64,000 nt of DNA, taken from NCBI GenBank assembly GCA_047967505.1, contig CM106538.1; one strand, 5' to 3'. Below are positions 44,870 through 55,215 of the stretch, one piece after another. A program made the position numbers and the translations under genes. The notes beneath the pieces are model-generated. The model was given only the letters and a program-made list of their open reading frames with translations, did not search any database and was not told where the DNA came from. Each line of letters starts with the position of its first letter. The first letter of the stretch is position 1. This DNA comes from Dipteris shenzhenensis. Lineage: Eukaryota > Polypodiophyta > Polypodiopsida > Gleicheniales.

Positions 44870-46060
44870 TGTTAGGATCCCAACACATTTATGATCCTCC
44901 AATGGCCCTCTAATGAACTAAATCTAGTGTACAATTAGTCATTTGCGGTGTGCTCTCTAGTTGTGACCTCTCTCCTCATCTCCGCTCCCCTCTTCGTATT
45001 TTGTTATGGTATCAGAGCTCCCTTGCCTTTCACTGGGAGAGAGATTGAGATTGAGAGATTGAGTGTTCCATTCGCTTTCATAGAGTGATAGAAAATTTCC
45101 TTCCACATCGACAGCGGTGCATCATCTCATATGATAAAACATTAGGAATGATTCACAGAGATGGAACCATTAAAAGGATAGAAGAATGTCATCTACACGG
45201 CAGATAATACACCGAATCGAGTTCAAGGGAAAGGCATTGTTCCTATGAACAATTTCACTATACAAAAGGATTGGTGAAAGATGCACTCTATGTTTTAAAA
45301 CTCAATAAGAACCTCTTATCCATTGGTCAAATGACGGAACACAACTATCGACTCATCTTCGATGGAGATGAATGCACGATCAGAGACAAATCTAGAGGAT
45401 ATCAGCTAGGTTGAAAAGCAATCAAGGAAGGACGCTTGTTTAGAATGGTAGCAACATTACCAGATTTGCATGCCATGTCAGCTCAACCATAATAGACGCC
45501 GCTTTCTACAAAATGGCACAAGAGATATGGACGTCTTTTTCAAAAGCTTAATAGAGCTGAGAAATTAGAATATGGCAATTGGAATTCCTAAGCTTCAGTT
45601 TCTTGGAAAAGTTTGCGAAGCATGCTACTTCGGCAAGCACCGAATGTGGAGGAAATGGTGCCACCAGTAAACCAATTTCAATAAAAGCACCTCTCGAGCT
45701 AGAGGTATTCTTGATTTGATACATACAGATGTATGGGATTATGCCCAGACCTGTAGCATCAATGGTTCACTTTACTAGAATTTCATCGACGATTATAGCA
45801 GATATTGTTGGGTCTACTTTTTGAAAGTGAAATCTAAAGTCTTTTCCAGATTTCAAGAACTCAAAGCCATGGTAGAAAACCAAATAGGTAAAAATATTAA
45901 AGTCATGAGATCAAAGAGAGGAGATGAATACATGCCTTCAGCATTCATGAACTTGAAGAAGTCATGGCATTCAAAGAAATTGTCTTCTTTGAAAAAAAAA
46001 ATAGCGAATTATCTTTATATTTATCCATCCTTAGATACAATGGTGGTCTCTTTTTGAAAT
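44870..46060 (+). mobile_element. Ty1-copia remnant: LTR end, primer-binding site, protease/integrase
   Basis: A TGTTAGGATCCCAACA start (44870) and about 135 bases of LTR-like sequence lead to TGGTATCAGAGC (45007-45018), a perfect copia primer-binding site for initiator Met-tRNA. Gag is missing. Soon after come broken plus-strand frames: an RDGTIKRIEE-type stretch, LYVLKLNKNLLSIGQM, a WHKRYG remnant of the H-x-R-x-G pre-integrase motif, then [35 protein letters not shown] and [19 protein letters not shown]. The sequence stops being copia-like after [10 protein letters not shown], so the reverse transcriptase is lost. Internal deletions and stops show an old, dead copy. Confidence 0.85.
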
Positions 46061-48830
46061 GTAGAACAGTTAATTGGTTGTATACTAACCGGGTGTATAG
46101 CTTTAAGGGCTAATTATGCACTTGGCCTTTCTATATAACTTCAGTTTTTAAGTATTAATTTGCCATTTATCTGTCCTTGGATATGATTGCTTCACGCAGT
46201 TGGAATTTATAATTTGAAAATGTTGCATTTAGTTGGATTCAAAGGTCCTATTTTCTTATGACTGCTTCATTCACTTGTTCATAATTTGAAAATGTTTCCT
46301 TGAGTTGGACTTTATCATTTGATGGACATTTTCCAATAATATAGTATGATTCTATATCTTGCAATTCATTTAGGATTTGTGGTCACCAGCCCAGTGGCTA
46401 AATTTCTTCCGAATCAATATTGAGCAGAAATAATCGCCACTGCAAACTAATGTTATAATTAAGAGAGATTAAAAAGTAAGGGAGATAAAATAGGTAACTA
46501 TAGCAAGTAAAAAATAGGTACCTGTCCTCTTGTTTGATAAAAATTAGAAAGTTAAACAAGGAGCAACCCTTCATCATCTTTTAATAACATAAATTAAAGA
46601 AAATATATAAACATAAAGGAAAAAGTCAAAAAAGTGCATAGAAAGCTCAAGAGAAGAAGTCAGTTGTAGAAGAAGAGACAAGAACTCGATAAGAAAAGGA
46701 AAGAGAGAGCATTGAAGGTTGACCATGCAGTAGTTATCACTAAAAAAAGCAAACAGGGATGGTGATAAGAACCATAGAAGAAGGTAAGAGCATAGTAACC
46801 AGCACAAGCAAAGTTGCATGCCAACCGAAAAACCAAAGGTGATGACCAGTCAATAGCACAGGGAGCCATGACCCAATCCGGAAGGAAAGAGAATATAAGG
46901 TGAGCACAACTAAGAAGAGCTACATAATCGAATCTGACGAAGAAGGCCTAGCCATGAGGAGTGGGTCAAGGAAGAGAAACTGCAAGATAGGAAGAGTGGC
47001 CAAACATGTTGGTGAGTGAGAAGCAAACCCAAGCTTATAAGTCGATGCAATTTTCGATGTGGTAGTTGTAAGTGCTTTGCAAACAAGTTGGCCAGTCGAA
47101 TAGTCAGAGCACTTGTTAAAGAAGAGCAAGCAAGGGTGTTTCATGTAAGCTTGGAGCATGACGGATCAAAGTGAAAGAGTCGTGAGACTTAAGAGTACTT
47201 GAGATTGCTGAGAGATCATGAGGAAGTTAGCAAGCGGATGCTTCATAGAGAAGAGGGGAGTTGCAGGGTAAAGTCCCAAAATGTCACCAGGTCATGAAAA
47301 GTCTTGGATATACAAACAAAGCACGTGAGTATGATCAACAGAGTTGAAGGTAGATCCGAGAGGTAGAGGATCTATAATTCTACAAGTTGAAGGTAGATTT
47401 GAGAGATCAAAGATTTGAACTGGAACTATGCAACACACATCTTTGGAGAAGTGCCCAAGACTATGTGAGAAAGTGGGGGGTGAGAGGCTTTACTAAAGCT
47501 CTAGTGACACCAAAAGCCAACATAGAAGTAGCTATGGAAGAGTTGCAAAGCAGTTGTTGAGTAAGAAACATGAGAGAGGCAACAATGTAATGCCATAAGA
47601 AAGTAATGCTTCCAATGCTACCAAAATCTGTCAACTGTCGCTATGAAGTTTAACAGAAAGTCATGACTAAAGAAGCCAAGGGCTAGAACAAGAGAAGGTA
47701 AGTCAACTGTGAGGGGAGCTGGTGAGAAGGAAGTAGAGGTTGTGAGTACAATAGAGTGTAAGAGGGAGAAAACAGACGAACTTATAACAAGAAAGGAGAC
47801 ATTACAAATTAGTGCGGCTCCCAAGCAAGGGCGAGAAGGTGAAAGGGAGAACATGGGGCAGTGGGTATGGGGAGGATTGGTTACAGGGAGGGTAAGGTAA
47901 GGGGAGGGCAATGCTATGTTAGGGAGAGAGAGCAAAAAATTGAAAAAGTTAGGTTAGGGAGAGATCAGTTTTGGTTAGAGAGAGAAAAGGAATCGATGCA
48001 ATAAAGAATGATAAAATAAAGAATTAAAAAAAGAGGGGGACAAGGCCGGGGGTAGTACTATTATGAAGTGAGAATTTAGCAACAATTATTAAAAAGTAAG
48101 TGAGATTTAGCAACAATTATTAAAATGTTAGAAATTGTAAATGAATTTTTGGTGACGGGGGGGCCGAGGGGGCCAGTAGTAGGGGACGACGTGTGTAAAC
48201 ATCGTGAGTGCAAGCAAGTATGAAATCAGGGTAGTGTATGTGTTTGTGTTTGTAAAAGTATAAGAAAACGTGTGTGTCTATGTGCGTGTGTTTGTGTGTG
48301 TGGAAATAAAAAATAATTGAAGACTAGGGGGGTTTGGGGTAACTCTAAAAAGATAATATAGACTTTCACTCTTTAATTAAGATTTAGGGGGGACACGTGT
48401 GTGAGTGTGTACATGACTCTGTGTGTGTGTGTGTTTTTTTAATCAAACTTGCTTGCGGTAGCATGGTTTAATAAGGTTAAGAAAAAATTAAAGTAAGCTA
48501 AAAAATAAGGTAGGGAAAATATTTTACAACACTAACTATTGAGGGGGGGAGAAAATTTACAACACTAACTATTGAGGTAGGGAAAATATTTTACAACACT
48601 AACTATTGAGGGGGGGAGAAAGTTTTGCCACCATAAAATTAGTGAGTGAATAGGGGGGGAAAAAGAGGGTGGGGGGGTTTGGGGGGTGGAGCAAGTAAAT
48701 GTGAAAATGAAAGTGTGTGTTGATTGCATGGACATCATCTTACACGTTCTCTTAACTAGTGTGTGGGGGGGTAAGTGAAGGTGAGCAAGTGTGTGCACAG
48801 ATAATGAGTTCAAGTAAGTAAGAGAAATGG
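46061..48830. other. Purine-biased intergenic region with low-complexity repeats
   Basis: From about 46420 the plus strand is purine-rich in style like 4.5-6.9 kb, though less extreme. Open frames on both strands (46574-46869, 47618-47935, 48565-48813) reflect composition. Local repeats: AGATTTAGCAACAATTATTAAAA twice near 48070-48125, GTGTGT runs near 48240-48440, and a 67-base tandem repeat at 48508-48622 (AGGTAGGGAAAATATTTTACAACACTAACTATTGAGGGGGGGA class). No gene is supported. Confidence 0.5.
48508..48622. repeat. 67-bp tandem repeat
   Basis: AGGTAGGGAAAATATTTTAC starts at 48508 and 48575. Inside each unit ACAACACTAACTATTGAGG is itself repeated, giving three copies of that word. The unit copies are almost identical, so this is recent. 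Confidence 0.85.

Positions 48831-48856
<26 letters not shown>
48831..48856. repeat. (GT)n microsatellite, probable LINE target
   Basis: A run of 12-13 GT units ends in GA directly before the LINE 5' end. GTGTGTGTGTGA is also the first sequence after the LINE poly(A) tail (53766-53777). Confidence 0.8.
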
Positions 48857-48869
<13 letters not shown>

Positions 48870-49305
48870 GGGGGGGGAGAGAGAGAGGTAGAGAGAGAGA
48901 GAGAGGAGGAGGAGCTCCCTCGACGAGCTATGGATTTTTGAAGGTTCATGTGCCCTCCCACCATCCAAGTTTCGGCTGCCCATAGTAATGGTGTGAATAA
49001 GCTCATCAACTACCGTCTCCTCGCTGCTCTGATTAAATTGATCCAGCTCAGTCGCTCTAACATCGCCCCCCCTTTTTTTATTTCTTCCCCGTCCGACTCT
49101 TACTGGTTCCTTTTGCTTGGTTCAAGTCCCGTCTCTGTATAATCCATCTCGGCTCACTATCTGCCCCGATTATGAATATATTGCCCCAACTGTATAATCT
49201 ATCTCGGCTCACTATCTCCCTTGATTTTATCGCTTCTGATCCGCGACTGTACTTTTTCAACGTAGACTCTTTTCTCTATACCGACTATCTTCATTTTTAC
49301 TTCAA

Positions 49306-50292
49306 CATGGCAGAACCAAATAAGCATTTGCAAAGAGGGCTTTCTCTCCAAAACCCAAAAGACAGTTAAGGGAGACTCTGACCCCCCTAGCCCCTTCGTC
49401 TGAAGATGCTTCCTATGTCTTTGATATGCTGAATGAGGAATTTCAGCAAAGTAGAAGAGAAATGGATGATGCCTGCTCCGAAACTCAATTACAAAATGAA
49501 GTTACCTTCTCTTGTGCATCCTCCAAAGAAGCTCTCCCAGACTGCAGTCATCATCTTTTTCCCTGGGAAACTCCCTTTGGCAAATGATGTGGGACAGTGG
49601 GTTAATTCCCTATTAGGTGGCTGCTATGTGGAAGGAGTTTATTTTGCCTCTCGAAGATTCTATGAAGTTCATTTCTTGGATGCCTTGACAAAACAAAATA
49701 TGCTTGATTTTTTGGCCGTCAGATGGTGCATGTCGTGCCTTGGTCTCCTAATAAGGACTATCAGAATCTCATTAAGCACCATTGCCCTGAATGGGTTGCA
49801 GTGGTTGATTTCCCAGATTACATAAGGATGGAGCTTCCTGACTTAGCTATGACATTGGGACAAGTAATCTGTCCCCCTCGTCCCATAGGTAATAAAAATC
49901 GCTTTTGCATCTTGTGGGATACTGATAGACCAACCCCTCCTATTGTTGTGGAGATTAAGGGTGTTAATCTGGGAAAGAAATATTTCACTTTGAAATGGGG
50001 GATTTTTGTTGGAGCTTGTTTTTCTTGTCACAAGTTTGGACACTTAGGTTTTGAGTGCCCCTCTATCCTTCATCCTCCTCCAGCTGCCATTCCTCAGCCA
50101 TCTAATAAAGGAGGTCAGAAGACATATGTGGAAAAGACAGAAGCCAAAGGGGCAAAGCCTTTAGTTCATATAGGGAGTCTGGCCATTTCAGCTCAAAGTA
50201 AGGATAAAGGAAAGGGCAAGCAAGTGGAAAATAATTCATCTTCTCATGAGAGATGGCAGCGTGCCAAGAAGACAGTACCTCTCAAAACATAG
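49306..50292 (+). pseudogene. LINE ORF1: DUF4283 and CCHC zinc-knuckle protein, broken
   Basis: A possible start, ATGGCAGAACC, stands at 49306 but is closed by a stop after 20 codons. The DUF4283 part is readable at 49433-49750 (VIIFFPGKLPLANDVGQW, VNSLLGGCYVEGVYF, RRFYEVHFLDALTKQNML). After a frameshift near 49725-49740 it continues (VVPWSPNKDY, MTLGQVICPPRPIGNKNRF) to the zinc knuckle CFSCHKFGHLGFEC (C-x2-C-x4-H-x4-C, about 50017-50060). A Lys/Ser-rich tail follows. The product would bind LINE RNA in a particle with ORF2. Confidence 0.85.
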
Positions 50293-50439
50293 ACCTCTGC
50301 AATCCCGTAATTGGGATGCTTCTTCTCCTTCTCGTGGTCAACCATCTACCTCTTCTGATAGCCCAATCTCAAAGGCATGGGTCAATGTAGTCAAGAAGGG
50401 TATTCCACTTTGTGCCCTATGTAGCATATAATGATCTTT

Positions 50440-53400
50440 CTGGCAGATGGATGATTATCCAATGCATGATCAATGGATAAATTTTTGAAATTGGTTCCTT
50501 GTATGCCTCTCAAACTTCAACTTGTAGAGCTCAAATGTGGGATTCCATAAAGCAATATCCCTGGTCCACTAATGCTATACATTGTGGTGATTTCAATAAT
50601 TCTCCTCACTGGAAGGACAATACTACTCATAAATCTCATATGCTGCCCTCTGAAATTCAGCAATGGGAAGATTTGATTACATCACTTCATGCTGTAGATT
50701 TATGGATAGCAACTTACCCTTCAGTTTTGGGCTTTACATATTATCATAATACAGAGTATTGAGCCAGGCTTGACAGATTGTATCTTATTCATGCTTAGCA
50801 ATATGATGATTATACGTGTCAAATGTGGGCAGACTATTCTCAACAATTGGCTGATCACACTCCTCTTTGGCTGAACTTTTCATTTGGTATGCCTCTAGAT
50901 GATATGCAGCTCTCTCCAGTCAAACACTTGCATGTCAATCAATTATATCTTTCTCATGAAAATTTCCAGCAAATGATTCAAATGGCTTATAGGCCATTGT
51001 TATCACATGCTTGGGAGGACATTGACTTTTCTTCGAACTCTTTTGTCCATCGCATTCAAAATGTCATTAAGGATTATGGAAGGTGGTACATGGCATATCA
51101 GGCATTAAATCCAATGGGCAAAATCACAAAAGCAGTCCTTGGTATAGATTAGCCATCAAAGGTCTCTTTCCTCTTCTAAATAGGGTTCATTGTCGTGTGC
51201 TTCTTCCATCATTGATGCCAATGATAAACGCAAGCTTTCCAAATGGCAGACAAGGGCTAGAGCTAAGCCTTTGCTAGATAAGGGCTATTCATCAAAATAT
51301 TTTTTTGGGAATTTGAATGCACATAGACAAAGTCAATCTATCATGAGAGTCAGAAAACCAGATGGTACTTGGACCCAAACTTTATCTCAGCTTGAAAAAC
51401 AATGCCTCGATCATTTTTAGCTTCTCTTTTCTCAGTCATCTTCTTCTACTCCGCAGGTTGAATTGGCTTGGAGAAAATTTTTTGATCTTGTCTCTCCTAT
51501 TGTTTCTTTGCAAAAAGCTTCATTGCTGGAAATGTCTTTTTCAGATATTGAATTTGATGATGCTCTCAAGCATTTGGGTAAACATAAATCCCCTGGCTGG
51601 GATGGTTTGACAGTTGAATTTTTTGTTACCTTCTGGGCTGAATTGAAGGGTCTAATCTTGCAGCTCATTAATGTAGCGTGGTAGCATCAACATCTTCCTT
51701 CTGCTTGGAAGCATGGTCTGGTCAAGCTTGTGCCCAAAAAATTCCTCTGTGAGACTATGGCTGACTAGAGACCCATCACTTTGATGCCTGTTATATATAA
51801 ACTTATTGCCAAAATGTTGGTTCACCGGATAAAGGATATTCTTCATGATGGTCTTCATCCCAGGCAATATGGTTTTGTTCCAAGAAGGCATATACATGAT
51901 AATATCTCCAATACTCTCACTGCAAGGGAATATGCTAAATATTCAGATCAAGATGTTTGGGTCATGCAGGTGGATGTGGCAAAGGCATTTGATACCGTAT
52001 AGTGGGATTATGTCTCTCAAACCATGTCCAGACTTGGTTTGGGGCCAAAGCTAGTTAATGTCATTTATTGGCTTTACTCTGATTCCATTGCTCAATGCTT
52101 TATAGGAAATCGTTTGTTTGAGTCTTGAACTCTGGGACGGTCAGTCCGACAAGGATGCCCTCTTAGTGCTTTGCTCTATGCTATTGCTTCTCATCCTTTG
52201 CTTCTTTATATAGATCATCTAGTTGATACTGGACAGCTTATGGGGCTATAGATTCCTAGCTCATGGCCCTTTATTGCACAAGCTTATGCAGATGATTATT
52301 TCTTCATGCCAAAGAATTGTCCTCTGGAGCTTCGCTTATTGATGGATACCCTTTGTGATTTTGGTTTGGCAGTTGGTCTAAATATTAATTTTTAGAAATC
52401 AAAACTCTTGCCTCTCAAGCTTTGTGATTGGCATGCTCTTCTTTGGCCAAGTCAGATTATTCATCCTGAGCACATAGTAAGGCATTTGGGTTATCCAATT
52501 GGCTAGAAAATCAGCACAATAAGCAGCAAATGTCTTGGGTATTCAACAAAATTCAGGACAACTTAGAATATTGGAAGATCTGCACTTGGCCTTTGCATGT
52601 TCGAATTGTCCAGTCCATTGTTTTGGCTTCTGTCCAGTTTTACTTGGCTTTACTACATTGGTCATCTCGAGATCTCTCTTCTTTTATGTCTCAAGCCATG
52701 GAGATTTTTTGGAAAACTAAGCTCCATAAAAAAGCTTTGAGGTTACTCAAAATGGACCTGCTTTGCTCTCCAAAGATGCATGGAGGTTTGAATATTCTAA
52801 AAATCAAATTTCAGGTGTTGGCAAAAAAGCTCACTATGCTCAGGACGTTTTTTTAGCAAGAGCAACCATGGTCTATTAGGTTGGCAGTTATGTGTGGCCA
52901 GATGCGCTCAAATGCTTATGGGCATTAACTCACTGATCCATGGGAAGTAGTACTTGGCAAGTTTTAAGGCAAAATACTTGGCTGTCCATTTTCTACTGCC
53001 TTGATTCGGGATTGGAAGCAGGTGCTCTCTTACATCAAATGGTCTCCCCATCCTTCTTCTATAGCTTCATCTCTTCAACTGGAAAGCCTTCACTGGAGTG
53101 CTGTTTTTTACTCTCCTCTTGCTGTACAGCAACCAATCAGGGCTCACAATCTCATGAAGTTGGGCATTCGGTTCATTGATGATGTGGTGGATATTCATGG
53201 GCATATTCTCTCTTTTTCGGCAGCTTGTCAACAATACAATCTTGGGATGCATCATAGACCCATATGGAAAGTTATTGCAGATCTCTTACTCCCTCTTATT
53301 CCGATTCCACCATTAGCAGTAAGAGACTGGCTTCAAGATTGGCATCTTCAGTCTTCAAGTCCGAGCTTATCCTCTCAACCTTTGCATTTACTGACTTCCA

Positions 53401-53680
53401 TACAGGCTTATAGATTGATTTTACCTCCTCCATGGATTACTCATCATGCCAATTCTCTTTGGCATCTGAATAAGTCTTTATCTTGGTGGAAAGCAAACTT
53501 GAAATTAATATGGAAGCTGAAAATGCCATTAAAGCAGAGACTCTTTTTCTGGAGATGCATTGTTGGTATTTTTCCAATGGGAGTGAAATTGGCTCAAAGA
53601 AGGCTTATATGATGCCTTGCATGAGGAGGATTTGGATGTCTCTTGCATTGAGCTTCTCTTTTACTATTTCTAATGGATAG
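50440..53680 (+). pseudogene. LINE ORF2: endonuclease-reverse transcriptase, broken
   Basis: The APE-type endonuclease end is visible as NAIHCGDFNNSPHW and QQLADHTPLWLNF (D-H-P-L motif), about 50560-50880. Linker and RT follow: KHLGKHKSPGWDGLTVEFF, LMPVIYKLIAKMLVHRI, PRQYGFVPRRHIHDNI, VMQVDVAKAFDTV (first catalytic Asp), SVRQGCPLSALLYAI and AQAYADDYFFMPK (catalytic YADD, about 52280-52310). The C-terminal WKLKMPLKQRLFFWRCI segment (about 53510-53560) is the zf-RVT region. Nine or more in-frame TAG codons, some TGA and frameshifts break it. The N-terminal endonuclease motifs were not found. Confidence 0.87.
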
Positions 53681-53777
53681 GGCATTGGCTCTTTTCTAAA
53701 GCCCTACCCTGTTGTAAAATGGTTGTTTCATAATATAATGTTCTTAGTTTCACGGAAAAAAAAAAGTGTGTGTGTGA

Positions 53778-54688
53778 ACATTGGAAGAAACATCATTTAG
53801 GTCCATGCAAGCAATGCTCAAATTCAACATTAATCACGATCTCGGGTTAATTGCTATAGGCCATGCTCAAATTCAACATTAATCACAATCTCGGGTTAAT
53901 CCCTACACGCCATTCTCAAATTCAACATTAAGCACAATCTTGCGGTCCAATGTTACTTACAATGCTAATCTCTAGAAAGCTCAACCTATTTCACCAATAG
54001 TAGGAGAGCTGAATGTGTTTTTTAATTGTGTTTGGTGACTTGAAAAAGTGGGATCCTTATCAAGCTCCCTAACCTCTAGTGCAATTACCTGATTTTAACA
54101 CCATTTCTCATGCTAGCATTGTCTTTTTGGAAGGTACAATATATTATTGATTGATTGGATGTTGCGGGGTGCTGAACTTGTCTTAGTGGGGTTATTTCTC
54201 ATATGTTCATGTTGTCATTATCAAATATTTTTCATGGTTCACTTTAGTGATGATCTAGTAGCACAAATTTGATTTCGTACAACGTTCCAAAAGGCAAATG
54301 TGCAAACCAAACTCTAGTAACATGCACCGCATACAAATAAAAATTGGTGAGCTATAGTTTGAAAACCTCACAGAACATTTTGAGGTCCACATTCATAGAA
54401 ATTGCAGATTCATTTCTGAAAGCTTAAGATTCAGAATACTTTATGTGACACGGAAAGACAACTTGCTATAACATAAACCATGATTTGACTCATTTCATCC
54501 TCCTCTGAATACACCCCACCATACTATCCATCATTCTAGCAAAGAACTTTTCAAATAGGGGTGACACTGGCTATTATAGATACACTAGCGAGATGGTAGT
54601 ACTTAATAATACAAGTGTATAGGTGTTCCCTTGGGGTGTATTGGGGCACAAAATGTGCCCACATAACCCATCTTTCTTTGCACCAATT
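53778..54688. other. Spacer with 49-bp tandem repeat
   Basis: ATGCTCAAATTCAACATTAATCAC with ATCTCGGGTTAAT repeats at 53814, 53863 and 53912 (period 49, third copy diverged). The remainder, to the PPR 3' flank, has no recognised feature. Confidence 0.6.
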
Positions 54689-55069
54689 GGTATGCCTTGT
54701 GACATCCAATGCAAATTTGGGGCATACCCTTTGTATGTTTGTTTTTGCTTTCTGAATATCCTGTACTACCAACCAAAATGTAACACACAATCCCATCAAA
54801 GTCACTTCAAATTTGTCCCTGGTTCATCCATGCTTGTTCTTTTACCCTCATTCCTCGACCTTGTATTCCTTGACCTTGTCCTCTTCCTGCTAGCAGCATG
54901 TGAGCATCTGCATAGATGTTACACATCAAGACGTGGGTTGCAGCATCCTTTTCATCCAAATGCACTGAATGTTCAAAGGCCAGTCTTCCAAGGTCCACCT
55001 TGCCCGACTTTCCACAAGAACCAAACACCATCTGCAACACCACAAGATTAGGATGGAAAGGCATCAATT
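54689..55069 (-). pseudogene. Tandem duplicate of the PPR gene 3' end
   Basis: This stretch repeats 55070-55450, an offset of about 381 bases, covering the last PPR codons and the 3' flank. On the minus strand it reads MPFHPNLVVLQMVFGSCGKS, LGRLAFEHSVHLDEKDAA, VLMCNIYADAHM, close to the end of the intact gene. After NIYADAHM the two copies differ. This one has an inserted stretch and an internal 15-base duplication and ends GMRVKEQAWMNQGQI. It has no promoter or start of its own and is a non-functional tail, unless read through from the main gene. Confidence 0.85.
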
Positions 55070-55215
55070 GGTATGCCTCATGACAACCAACGCAAATTTG
55101 GGGATACCCTTTGTATGTTTATCTTTGCTTTGTGAATATCCTGTATCACCGACCAATATGAATTCACAATCCCATCAATGTCACTTCGAATTTGTCACAT
55201 GCTTCTTCTTCACCT

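Larger units (their letters stand above)
48857..53765 (+). mobile_element. L1-like plant LINE, near full length, inactive
   Basis: The element begins with a GA-rich 5' UTR. ORF1 (DUF4283 plus zinc knuckle) and ORF2 (endonuclease, reverse transcriptase, zf-RVT region) follow, then a short 3' UTR and a ten-A tail at 53756-53765. GTGTGTGTGTGA stands before (48845-48856) and after (53766-53777), a likely 12-bp target-site duplication, though low complexity weakens it. Length is about 4.9 kb; plant L1-like elements are usually a little longer. Both ORFs carry many stops and several frameshifts. The 5' part of the endonuclease is missing or unrecognisable. Confidence 0.88.
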
